Positions 7,047-13,694 of a stretch of DNA of 15,836 nt are shown here, piece by piece. A program made the position numbers and the translations under genes. The DNA comes from a bacterium (GTDB taxonomy: Bacteria; Patescibacteriota; Minisyncoccia; Minisyncoccales; JAGLPU01). How positions within the stretch are numbered: position 1 is the stretch's first letter; every line of letters starts with the position of its first letter. The stretch lies in contig JAUVEE010000011.1 of assembly GCA_030594935.1 (NCBI GenBank), positions 1 to 15,836 on the forward strand, in the 5' to 3' direction. Below the pieces are notes generated by a model. The model had not been told where the DNA came from and ran no database searches. It saw nothing but the letters and a program-made list of their open reading frames with translations.

Positions 7047-8086
7047 TTTTCAATTTCTGCCTTTAAAGTGACTATCTCCTTTTTTAATTTTACCATTTCC
7101 ATTTCCCTGTCAACGGTTGACTGATACCATTTTTCCAGTTCGTCCACTCTTTTTCCCAGTTCTCTGCTTGATTTTTCCACCTTTTTTTTAGCAGTGTAAA
7201 CTTCCAGGGCCGCTTTATCAAGATTAGTGGACAAAGTGATAATTTCCGGATCCATGCTGCCAGTGGAAAATGATATCTTTTTGCCCTTGGGCAATTCTTT
7301 GGCAAAATTTTTAACCTCGGAAAATACTTGATAGATGGAGAAAGACAGCATCCTGCTTATTGACACGGTCATCACCAAACTAATCAAAACAAATATTAAA
7401 ACATTTAAATCTATCCTAAAGGTTAAGGAAGTTATTAAAACTGTAAAAATGGGAATACTAAGAGAGAGATTTAATTTTGTCCCTAATTTATTAAACCTAT
7501 ATTGAGGCTCTTTTACTTCTTCTCCTCTTTGTCTTAACAGCGTCCGGCATTCTTTAAGAGAGAATGAAACAAAATATTGGACAAAGAAAAATATGAAAAC
7601 AGTTAGCATCAAAATAACAATCGCTCCACTAAAAAAAATAATCGCGACATTAACCACCATTCCATGGCTGACCAAACATTCCGTGATAATGCTGAAGAGG
7701 ATAACTAAACTACTATGCGTAAACCCTATTTGGGCGCCATCTATCGGGCGACGGGAAAGAGAATAAAATATTTCTTTTAGGGCTTTAGTGGAAATATCAG
7801 GAGAAATATGGCCTCCTTTAATGTTTTCGTTTAAAACCGAAAACTTTCTCTCTGTGGCTTTAAATCCTAAAGCTCCGTGTTCTGCCAAAATAAGCAATTC
7901 AGCAACCACAAGATAGAATAAAAAACTAAAAACAAAAACAGTCCTGGTTCCGGTAGCCTCAAAATCGGCCTGGCTGAGAATAAGAAAATAAGCAAAACCA
8001 GCGCAGAAAAAAGCCCAGACCGCGCAATAAAGAACCATCACCGCGCTATAGGGAATATTGGGAAATCTTTTTAAGAAATAATCCAT
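7043..8086 (-). CDS. Six-helix membrane protein with HAMP-like region and C-terminal coiled coil (paralog B)
   Basis: 347 residues from the ATG at 8086. This start is chosen because MDYFLKRFPNIPY aligns with the start of paralog A (MNYFLRKFPHLPY). A longer frame from 8188 would overlap the upstream gene by 74 bases with residues that paralog A lacks. It has the same plan as paralog A: helices at about 14-38, 48-70, 124-146, 149-172, 204-222 and 226-246, a HAMP-like stretch at about 247-303, and a coiled-coil tail with DELEKWYQSTVDREMEM near 315-331. In that tail the GRELKM core of paralog A is degenerated to DREMEM. No catalytic output domain is visible. It lies between the secreted repeat protein and paralog A in the same operon. 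The pair probably arose by tandem duplication and may form heteromers; the function is unknown. Confidence 0.75.
   Translation of the reverse strand: MDYFLKRFPNIPYSAVMVLYCAVWAFFCAGFAYFLILSQADFEATGTRTVFVFSFLFYLVVAELLILAEHGALGFKATERKFSVLNENIKGGHISPDISTKALKEIFYSLSRRPIDGAQIGFTHSSLVILFSIITECLVSHGMVVNVAIIFFSGAIVILMLTVFIFFFVQYFVSFSLKECRTLLRQRGEEVKEPQYRFNKLGTKLNLSLSIPIFTVLITSLTFRIDLNVLIFVLISLVMTVSISRMLSFSIYQVFSEVKNFAKELPKGKKISFSTGSMDPEIITLSTNLDKAALEVYTAKKKVEKSSRELGKRVDELEKWYQSTVDREMEMVKLKKEIVTLKAEIEK
7501..7554. repeat. 54-base perfect direct repeat, copy 2 (within paralog B)
   Basis: Identical to 6461-6514. Further near-identical blocks at the same 1040-base offset occur at 7791-7834 (one difference in 44 bases) and around 7925-7985, separated by diverged stretches. 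Confidence 0.9.
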
Positions 8087-8114
8087 ATCAGCATATAAAT
8101 TGATAAAAACAATT

Positions 8115-9791
8115 TTATTGGATAATTCCCTGCTCTCTGCTAATTGTTTCATCATCCGGCAAAGTGGTATCAATCGCCTCGGCCGCAATATTGATAATTT
8201 GTTCGGTCCATTGATCTTCTCCGGAAACTTTAACTTCGTTCACTAGAACAGCCGGTTCCCCTTTTTGGTTTTGAGTAGGAGTTAAAGCAATTTGAAAAAC
8301 ACAAGTCTTGGGCTGATTAAAAAATCCAGCTCCTATTTCCAGATCGCCAATCTGCCAAACAATCTCTCTGGATTGGGAATCAAAGGCAAAATTGGAAGAT
8401 TCTTCTTCCGGAGAAATTTTGCCGGTTAAATTGACATTGTCCGGCAAAACAGCCTTGACATTCACGTTTTTTAGCTCATTAAAACGATTCTCAATCTGCC
8501 AGACTATGGTGTAGGCAGTAGTATTCCCTACTTTAGGAGGAATGGGTCCGCTGTTTTCAAAAATATCGTCATTGAAATACCCTTTTTGGCTTATTGCCAA
8601 TTTTGAATTGATCTTAGTGGCAAATTCCTTGCGCGCCTGATTTAAAATAATTTTATTCTTAACAATTGGTTCTTTGTCTTGAGCCGAACCAACCCCCCAT
8701 TCGTCTTTTAAATTAATCCAAAACTCAATTCTGCCCTCTTCGTTCTCGTCCAAAAATCTAAGTTTGGGGATATTTCTATCGTCCCAGACAATTGAATTGT
8801 CTCCCAATTGAAATTTCCCTTCCGGAGCTTTTATCGAATAAAGATCAAAAGCTTCCCCTTCTAATTTTACAATCATTGCCAGGTCAGTCATTGTTTCCTC
8901 ACCTATATTCCTGAAAGAAATTTCATAATGAAGCATATCTCCCGGACTGGCTATATATTCAGGATTGCCATTGATCTGCTGAGAAATATACAAAGAAGAT
9001 TCAACAATCTCCACCCCTTTAGTGATTTCTTTTAAGAGGATAAATTCTCCTGACTGCCAAATTCCCAGTTGCGCCTTAAAGATCTTTTGCTCTCTCACTT
9101 CTCCAGACAAAGACCCCCAAACTTCAATTCTGCCTCCCTTAGCTCTGTTGAGAAGCGGGATTTCCCATTCTGTCTGCTCTATTGATTCCGGAATCGACCG
9201 GGAGAACTCAAAACCGGAAGGATATTCAATAACGCATCTTAAATCAGAAAGAGGATAATCAATATTAGAAGAATAATTCACCCTAAATTGAATTTCTTTT
9301 TCTGAACCAATTTTTGAAGGAAGGTCAAGCTGGAAAACCAAGGGAACTTTTTCAATGACAGTGCTGAAAGTGGTGTCTGATTCATAATAAGCAGTCAAGT
9401 CTTTGGGCCGATAATGCAAAAAAGCTTTGGCTTCTTTTATTTCGCCCTCCTTGCCCAGCAGTCTGGCCTTAAAGCGGACAATTTTTTCTTCTCCCGGATA
9501 AATGGCTTCTCCCAGTTTTTCCGCTCCAATCTCCTGGCGCAAAGACCCCCCTCCCTCCACAATAGAGTTCTTGGGATATTCAAAAATCAACCTCGGTTCT
9601 TCCAGACGAATATTTCCGTTATTCTTATACTTAACAATATATTCAACCTCCTGGCCCAACTGGACTTGGTTTGAACTTAAAATTTCCAGCTTTAAAGTGT
9701 CCCGAGAATAAAGATTTTTCGAGTAATAATAATAGCCGGTAAGACCGATCAAAATTGATAAAAAAATAATGAAGATGATAAGTTTTCTCAT
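8115..9791 (-). CDS. Membrane-anchored or secreted protein with DUF11-like beta repeats
   Basis: 558 residues. A basic start (MRKL) and one hydrophobic segment at 4-20 form a signal peptide or N-terminal anchor; no lipobox Cys is seen. The rest is built from about four beta-sandwich-like modules (roughly 33-148, 150-262, 263-400 and 400-545). Several carry the DUF11/CARDB-style opening, for example LGQEVEYIVKYKNNGN at 45-60, PGDMLHYEISFRNIGEE at 283-299 and VGNTTAYTIVWQIEN near 411-425. Such repeats are typical of extracytoplasmic proteins of small-genome bacteria and probably act in surface structure or binding. There is no C-terminal anchor. The gene lies 2 bases after recO and upstream of the two membrane paralogs, with a 28-base gap to the next start. 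The precise role is unknown. Confidence 0.78.
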   Translation of the reverse strand: MRKLIIFIIFLSILIGLTGYYYYSKNLYSRDTLKLEILSSNQVQLGQEVEYIVKYKNNGNIRLEEPRLIFEYPKNSIVEGGGSLRQEIGAEKLGEAIYPGEEKIVRFKARLLGKEGEIKEAKAFLHYRPKDLTAYYESDTTFSTVIEKVPLVFQLDLPSKIGSEKEIQFRVNYSSNIDYPLSDLRCVIEYPSGFEFSRSIPESIEQTEWEIPLLNRAKGGRIEVWGSLSGEVREQKIFKAQLGIWQSGEFILLKEITKGVEIVESSLYISQQINGNPEYIASPGDMLHYEISFRNIGEETMTDLAMIVKLEGEAFDLYSIKAPEGKFQLGDNSIVWDDRNIPKLRFLDENEEGRIEFWINLKDEWGVGSAQDKEPIVKNKIILNQARKEFATKINSKLAISQKGYFNDDIFENSGPIPPKVGNTTAYTIVWQIENRFNELKNVNVKAVLPDNVNLTGKISPEEESSNFAFDSQSREIVWQIGDLEIGAGFFNQPKTCVFQIALTPTQNQKGEPAVLVNEVKVSGEDQWTEQIINIAAEAIDTTLPDDETISREQGIIQ

Positions 9792-9793
9792 GA

Positions 9794-10492
9794 TTAAATT
9801 GTGTTAGCTTTTAAAATGTGAGTAAAATAATCTTCAGAAATAACAGCCAAAGATTTTTTATACTGATTATCTATTTTTAATTTTGACAAAGTTGCCCAAT
9901 TTTTTTTAAAAAAGATCCGTAATATTTTTATGGTTTCCGGAAAAATTTCTTTATCTGCTTGAGTAGAACAGTCCGAACAAACTATTCCTCCTTTAACTGA
10001 GCTAAAATAAAGATGCGCCGGAATAAGCTTTCTTTGGCAGACAACACAGCGCCAAATTTCAGGCTGATATCCCAGTATGGCCAACAAGTTCCAGAAAAAA
10101 TAATAGTAGATAATTTCCGGGTGTTGTTCCAGCTTGGCGAATGTTTCTTTCGCCAGATTCCAAATCTTAATATCCTCTTCCTCCCCTTTCACTAAATCGT
10201 CCAATGCTTGAGAGATTTGATAAGCGATTTGCGATTGAAACAAATCTTGTCTGAATTTTTTGATCAGAACGGCATCAGTTAAAATCTTACGAGCTTTTCC
10301 TTGAATAAATTCAATTTCAGAATAATAAAAAATTTCAGCGCCGGATTTCAATTTTGATTTAATCTTGCGGATAGCCTTGGCCGTAACCTCCAGCTTTCCA
10401 AAATCCTTGGTGTAAACGGTAAAAATTTGATTCGTTTCGCCTTGATTGGTTTTTTTAAGAAACAAGGCTTCGGTTCGATGGCGGGTAAACAT
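9794..10492 (-). CDS. recO: DNA repair protein RecO
   Basis: RecO anneals single-stranded DNA and, with RecR, helps load RecA at gaps. The 232 residues show the N-terminal OB fold (about 1-80), beginning with the usual T-x-A-x-x-L segment (TEALFLKKTNQGETNQIFTV) and TKDFGKLEVTAKAIRK at 28-43. A helical C-terminal domain carries a zinc finger at C149, C152, C172 and C175. The length is normal for RecO. It starts one base after the upstream phosphatase stop (TGATATG) and ends 2 bases before the next gene, within the phosphatase-led operon. No SD site precedes it, so translation probably depends on coupling. Confidence 0.94.
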   Translation of the reverse strand: MFTRHRTEALFLKKTNQGETNQIFTVYTKDFGKLEVTAKAIRKIKSKLKSGAEIFYYSEIEFIQGKARKILTDAVLIKKFRQDLFQSQIAYQISQALDDLVKGEEEDIKIWNLAKETFAKLEQHPEIIYYYFFWNLLAILGYQPEIWRCVVCQRKLIPAHLYFSSVKGGIVCSDCSTQADKEIFPETIKILRIFFKKNWATLSKLKIDNQYKKSLAVISEDYFTHILKANTI

Positions 10493-10493
10493 A

Positions 10494-11066
10494 TCAGCAA
10501 AGCTTTCTAATTTCGCCTACTTTGATTTCGTTCTCTTTGGATCGCAATAATTCCTGATTATTCAGTCCCTTTAGCGCGCCTTCTAAAAGCCATAAAGGAT
10601 CGCTATGGCTCACAAGCAGAATAATTCTATTCTCATGCTTGCTGTCTATTTCTTCCAAACAAGCCAGCATTCTGTCGCGGCAGTCGTTCCAGCTCTCTCC
10701 TTCTGGAACGGCCTTAGCAAACTTTTCCTTCATGTTGTGACTGTAGTACTCCCAGGCTTCCTTTTTTGTTCTGCCTTGGAAAACGCCCCAATTAACATCG
10801 CGCAATCTTTCGTCATAATGAATTTCTTTTATTCCCAGTCTTTCAGCCACTATCTCCGCGCTTTGGCGCGTCCTCAAAAGATCGGAGGAAAAAATAAGGT
10901 CAATATTTTCCTCTGCCAATTCTTCCGCTGCCGCTTTAATTTGCTCCCTGCCCACTAAATCAAGAACGCAAGGAGGCTCTTCGTTCGGCCAGCCATAAAC
11001 CAAATCCGGTTTTTCCGTCTGATGATTATTCCTTCCGTGCCTCAAGACAAAATATGAATTTCTCAT
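10494..11066 (-). CDS. Histidine phosphatase family protein (phosphoglycerate mutase-like)
   Basis: 190 residues of the histidine phosphatase superfamily. The catalytic RHG is at 9-11 (H10 accepts the phosphate). Phosphate-pocket residues include R65 in the SSDLLRTRQSAEI segment, the acid E86 in DERLRDVNWG, and the second catalytic His, H154, in LVSHSDP. The residues after RHG (RNNHQ) replace the RHGET/QT of classic phosphoglycerate mutases, and the protein is shorter than GpmA, so a broad-specificity phosphatase is more likely than a glycolytic mutase. The start follows a promoter whose predicted initiation point is the A of the ATG. It heads the operon with recO and the membrane genes. Confidence 0.88.
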   Translation of the reverse strand: MRNSYFVLRHGRNNHQTEKPDLVYGWPNEEPPCVLDLVGREQIKAAAEELAEENIDLIFSSDLLRTRQSAEIVAERLGIKEIHYDERLRDVNWGVFQGRTKKEAWEYYSHNMKEKFAKAVPEGESWNDCRDRMLACLEEIDSKHENRIILLVSHSDPLWLLEGALKGLNNQELLRSKENEIKVGEIRKLC

Positions 11067-11072
11067 ACTATC

Positions 11073-11101
11073 AGAGTATCATTTTTAGCGTTATTTTTCA
11101 A
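11073..11101 (-). promoter_or_regulatory. Promoter of the phosphatase-recO operon, leaderless
   Basis: On the minus strand, -35 TTGAAA (11096-11101), a 17-base spacer and -10 TACTCT (11073-11078), with TGA just before it (AATGATACTCT, an extended -10). Exactly 6 bases separate the -10 from the ATG, so +1 is predicted to be the A of the start codon. The -35 lies immediately after the argS stop. Confidence 0.68.
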
Positions 11102-11102
11102 A

Positions 11103-12794
11103 TTACATTCTTTTAGGAATAGAAATTCCCAAAAGTTTGAGGCAATTTTTTAAAACCTGCTCCACCACTGCATTTAAAGCTAATCTGGTATTATTTTCCG
11201 GAGACAAGATCGGGCATTGATTATAGAAAAGATTGTATTTTTGAGCCAAATCATAAGCAAAATTGCAAATCAAGTTCGGAGAAAAATTATCGGCCGCCGT
11301 TTGAACCACTTCCGGAAATTTGTAAACGGTTTTTAAAATATTTTCTTCAAATTCGTTCAAATCAACAAAGCTTATTTCCCCTAACGATTTTATTTTTGCC
11401 TTTTTGGCCACGCTCTGGCACCTAACGACCGTATATTGCAGATAAGGACCGGAATTCCCATCCATGCTCAATATTTTATCCCAGCTAAAAACTATGTCCC
11501 TGCTGTGATGCTGGGATAAATCATTATACTTTATTGCTCCGATACCGACAGTTTTGGCAATTTCTTTTTTCTCTTTTTCTGAAAATTCCGCTGTTTTAAT
11601 AATTTTTTCGGCCCGCGCTACTGCTTCTTGCAAGACATCTTCCAAATGAATCGTCTGGCCTTTTCTGGTGGAAAACTTGCCGTGCTCCCAGCGAACTAAG
11701 CCATGAGCAACATGAATCAGCTCCTGCTTTTTTATCCAGCCCAAACGCTTAACAGCCGAAAACAGCTGCTTTAAATGAAGAGATTGGTCAACACCCACTT
11801 CGTAAATAAAAAGATCGGGCTGCCAGGTCTTTAATCTGTATTTAATGGTGGCCAAATCCCTGAGAAAATAAGTGGTGGCTTTGTCAGATTTTAAAACCAT
11901 GGCCGGAGGAAGAGAATTATCCATAATAACCGTTGCTCCTTGGCTCTGGGAACTAATTTTCTTTTTGGCTAATTCAGCAACGATTTTCTGCATTGGCTCT
12001 CCTCCGTAAAAGCTTTCTCCCAAAACATAATCAATTTTTATTCCCAGCAGCTTGTAAATCCGGTCAAACTCCTTTAAGCTGGTATCCACGCAAGCCTGCC
12101 AGATCGCTTTGGCTTCTTTATCCCCTCTTTCTAATTTTTTAAAATAGTTTCTGGCCTCCTCCTCCATTTCCGGACAATTCTCGGCCTCTTGGTGAAACTC
12201 AACATAGAGCTTCTCCAGTTCGTCAATGGTCAGTTTTGGCCAATCCTTTTTTGTTTTCTTTTTTATCTGATAAATCAGTTTGCCGAATTGAGTTCCCCAA
12301 TCCCCCAAATGATTGTCTCCGATGCATTTCCAGCCCAGAAACTGATAGATATTATAGAGCGCCTGTCCAATAATGGTGGAACGCAAATGCCCAATGCCGA
12401 AAGGTTTGGCAATATTGGGCGCGGAATAATCAATCACCGCTGTTTTTTTGCTCTGCTGAGACCCGTATTTGTCTTTTTGTTGCAAAATCAAATTCAGTTC
12501 TTGCTGAAAAAACAACTCAGAAAGATAAAAATTAATAAAGCCGGAGACTGCTTCTATTTTTTTCACTGTTTTAGAAGTCTTAATCCGGGTAGAAATAGCT
12601 TCGGCTATTTCCGGCGGATTTTTCTTGACTGTCTTGGCCAGCTTAAAAGCGACGTTAACGGAATAATCGCCGTTGCTTTGCTTTTCCGGATGTTCAACCA
12701 GAATTTCCGGAACAGCAAATTCCGGAAAAACCTTTTCTTGTTGCAGCTCTTTTATTGCTTTTTTCACCAGTTTCGCTATATTCTCTTTAGTCAT
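11103..12794 (-). CDS. argS: Arginine--tRNA ligase
   Basis: Charges tRNA-Arg. The 563 residues contain the N-terminal Add1 domain that binds the tRNA D-loop (about 1-110). The class I catalytic core has the HIGH region NIAKPFGIGHLRST at 127-140 (GIGH form), DNHLGDWGTQFGKL at 160-173, YEVGVDQSLH at 331-340 and KFSTRKG at 373-379. The last replaces canonical KMSKS, as in many ArgRS. The DALR anticodon-binding domain begins around GPYLQYTVVR and the protein ends in the usual PKRM. The domain set is complete. It is transcribed divergently from smpB across 37 bases. No terminator separates it from the phosphatase operon, so read-through is possible in addition to that operon's own promoter. Confidence 0.97.
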   Translation of the reverse strand: MTKENIAKLVKKAIKELQQEKVFPEFAVPEILVEHPEKQSNGDYSVNVAFKLAKTVKKNPPEIAEAISTRIKTSKTVKKIEAVSGFINFYLSELFFQQELNLILQQKDKYGSQQSKKTAVIDYSAPNIAKPFGIGHLRSTIIGQALYNIYQFLGWKCIGDNHLGDWGTQFGKLIYQIKKKTKKDWPKLTIDELEKLYVEFHQEAENCPEMEEEARNYFKKLERGDKEAKAIWQACVDTSLKEFDRIYKLLGIKIDYVLGESFYGGEPMQKIVAELAKKKISSQSQGATVIMDNSLPPAMVLKSDKATTYFLRDLATIKYRLKTWQPDLFIYEVGVDQSLHLKQLFSAVKRLGWIKKQELIHVAHGLVRWEHGKFSTRKGQTIHLEDVLQEAVARAEKIIKTAEFSEKEKKEIAKTVGIGAIKYNDLSQHHSRDIVFSWDKILSMDGNSGPYLQYTVVRCQSVAKKAKIKSLGEISFVDLNEFEENILKTVYKFPEVVQTAADNFSPNLICNFAYDLAQKYNLFYNQCPILSPENNTRLALNAVVEQVLKNCLKLLGISIPKRM

Positions 12795-12796
12795 TG

Positions 12797-12825
12797 TTTT
12801 TATCTTACCTTAATAATGCTAAAAT
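12797..12825 (+). promoter_or_regulatory. smpB promoter, leaderless
   Basis: Extended -10 TGC-TAAAAT at 12817-12825, with a weak -35 (TTTTTA, 12797-12802) at 17-base spacing. Six bases separate the -10 from the smpB ATG, placing +1 on the A of the start codon. It interlocks with the argS promoter on the other strand. Confidence 0.66.
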
Positions 12826-12830
12826 ATAAA
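12802..12830 (-). promoter_or_regulatory. argS promoter, near-leaderless
   Basis: On the minus strand, -10 TAAGAT (12802-12807), a 17-base spacer and -35 TTTATA (12825-12830). Seven bases separate the -10 from the argS ATG at 12794, predicting a leader of about one base. The -35 shares a base with the smpB -10, and the argS -10 shares a base with the smpB -35, so both promoters occupy the same DNA. Confidence 0.6.
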
Positions 12831-12831
12831 T

Positions 12832-13281
12832 ATGAAGGCCTTATCTGAAAGCAAAAAAGCATATTTTGATTATCAAATCCTGGAAAAATTCGAGGCGGGT
12901 TTGGTTTTGCTCGGCACGGAGGTAAAGGCGATTAAGTCCGGCAAAATAAGCTTGAGAGGTTCTTATATCATAATTGACCGGAATAATGAAGTCCATCTGA
13001 TGGGCTGCCATATTCCCCCTTATCAGGCCGGCAACGCTCCCTTTGACTATAATCCGGAAAGATTGCGCAAGCTATTGCTGAAAAAGAAGGAAATCAGGTA
13101 TCTTATCGGAAAATCAAGGGAAAAAGGCTTGACTTTAATCCCTTTAAGAGTATATACTAAGAGAGGAAAAATAAAGATAGAATTCGGAATCGCCAGAGGA
13201 AAAAAGAAAGTAGACAAAAGAGAGTCAATTAAAGAGAAAGAATTTAAGCGCAAGAAAGACAGATTGTTAAAAGAAGCCTAA
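12832..13281 (+). CDS. smpB: SsrA-binding protein SmpB
   Basis: SmpB binds tmRNA and delivers it with EF-Tu to stalled ribosomes in trans-translation. The 149 residues have the full family pattern: KKAYFDYQILEKFEAGLVLLGTEVKAIKSG (about 8-37), the ISLRGSYI segment, VHLMGCHIPPY near 54-64, the LLL-x-K-x-EI segment and a central GLTLIPLRVYTKRGKIKIEF region (about 99-118). The basic C-terminal tail (KKKVDKRESIKEKEFKRKKDR) reaches into the decoding centre. Its stop codon ends at 13281 and the tmRNA acceptor stem begins at 13282, so the gene abuts its own RNA partner. The start has no leader and no SD. Confidence 0.97.
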   Translation: MKALSESKKAYFDYQILEKFEAGLVLLGTEVKAIKSGKISLRGSYIIIDRNNEVHLMGCHIPPYQAGNAPFDYNPERLRKLLLKKKEIRYLIGKSREKGLTLIPLRVYTKRGKIKIEFGIARGKKKVDKRESIKEKEFKRKKDRLLKEA

Positions 13282-13670
13282 GGGGGTGCCAGGCATCGAC
13301 AAAAGTTCCTATTAAAATACGCAAGTCCAGCAATCTAAAATCTGGTAAAACTTTTAGAAACAAAATAAGTGCTAACTTATTTACCAAAGCTAAAACCGCT
13401 TTCGCTAATGCTTTTAGCGGAGCAACATTGGCTCCTGCTTGCGCCTAGCGCAGGCCATCTGCTTTATTGATTCTCAATAAATAAAACCAGGTGTCAAACC
13501 ATTGAGATAGATAATTTCTGTTTCTCCGGAAATTATTGAAAACTTTTAGAGGATAGGAATATTAAGATTTTGTCTGTTTCTTATTAATATCCCGAACTGC
13601 AAAACAGACTAAGCTTGTAGAAGTGTTTTAATGAAATTTTTGCACGCGAGTTCAATTCTCGCCATCTCCA
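13282..13670 (+). ncRNA. ssrA: Transfer-messenger RNA (tmRNA)
   Basis: Rescues stalled ribosomes by acting as tRNA-Ala and then as a short mRNA that tags the nascent protein. The 5' end GGGGGTG pairs with CATCTCC at 13663-13669 (7 bp, two G-U), followed by discriminator A13670. The conserved GGCATCGAC follows at 13291-13299. The T-arm is GCGAG-TTCAATT-CTCGC at 13646-13662. Pseudoknot PK1 probably includes the TCCAG/CTGG pairing around 13326-13344. The reading frame resumes at GCT 13371. CCA is not encoded: the genome reads CTA at 13671-13673, so it must be added after transcription. There is no terminator before infC 24 bases on, so the RNA is probably processed from a longer smpB-ssrA-infC transcript. 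Single-piece, non-permuted form. Confidence 0.95.
13371..13448 (+). other. tmRNA proteolysis-tag reading frame (25 residues)
   Basis: After ATAAGT the frame resumes at GCT-AAC and runs 25 codons to TAG at 13446-13448. The encoded tag begins ANLFTKAKTAFANAF and ends GATLAPACA. The stop sits in the loop of an 8-bp hairpin (13437-13444 with 13448-13455), the expected helix 5 arrangement, and no other frame gives an Ala-initiated tag. It is longer than the usual 8-15 residues and lacks the terminal LAA seen in most bacteria; mycoplasma tags of similar length ending AFA are the closest comparison I know. Confidence 0.8.
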
Positions 13671-13694
13671 CTAAGTTAAATAAAAAAAAGAAAC

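Noticed and set aside
8087..8188. Extended N-terminus for paralog B from an ATG at 8188.
   Set aside because: It would add 34 residues that paralog A lacks, and it overlaps the upstream gene by 74 bases. The ATG at 8086 aligns exactly with the paralog's start.
12189..12848. A 219-codon open frame on the plus strand opposite argS.
   Set aside because: It is fully antisense to a strongly supported argS, is rich in Phe, Cys and Leu as expected of a mirror frame, and runs across the smpB promoter and start.
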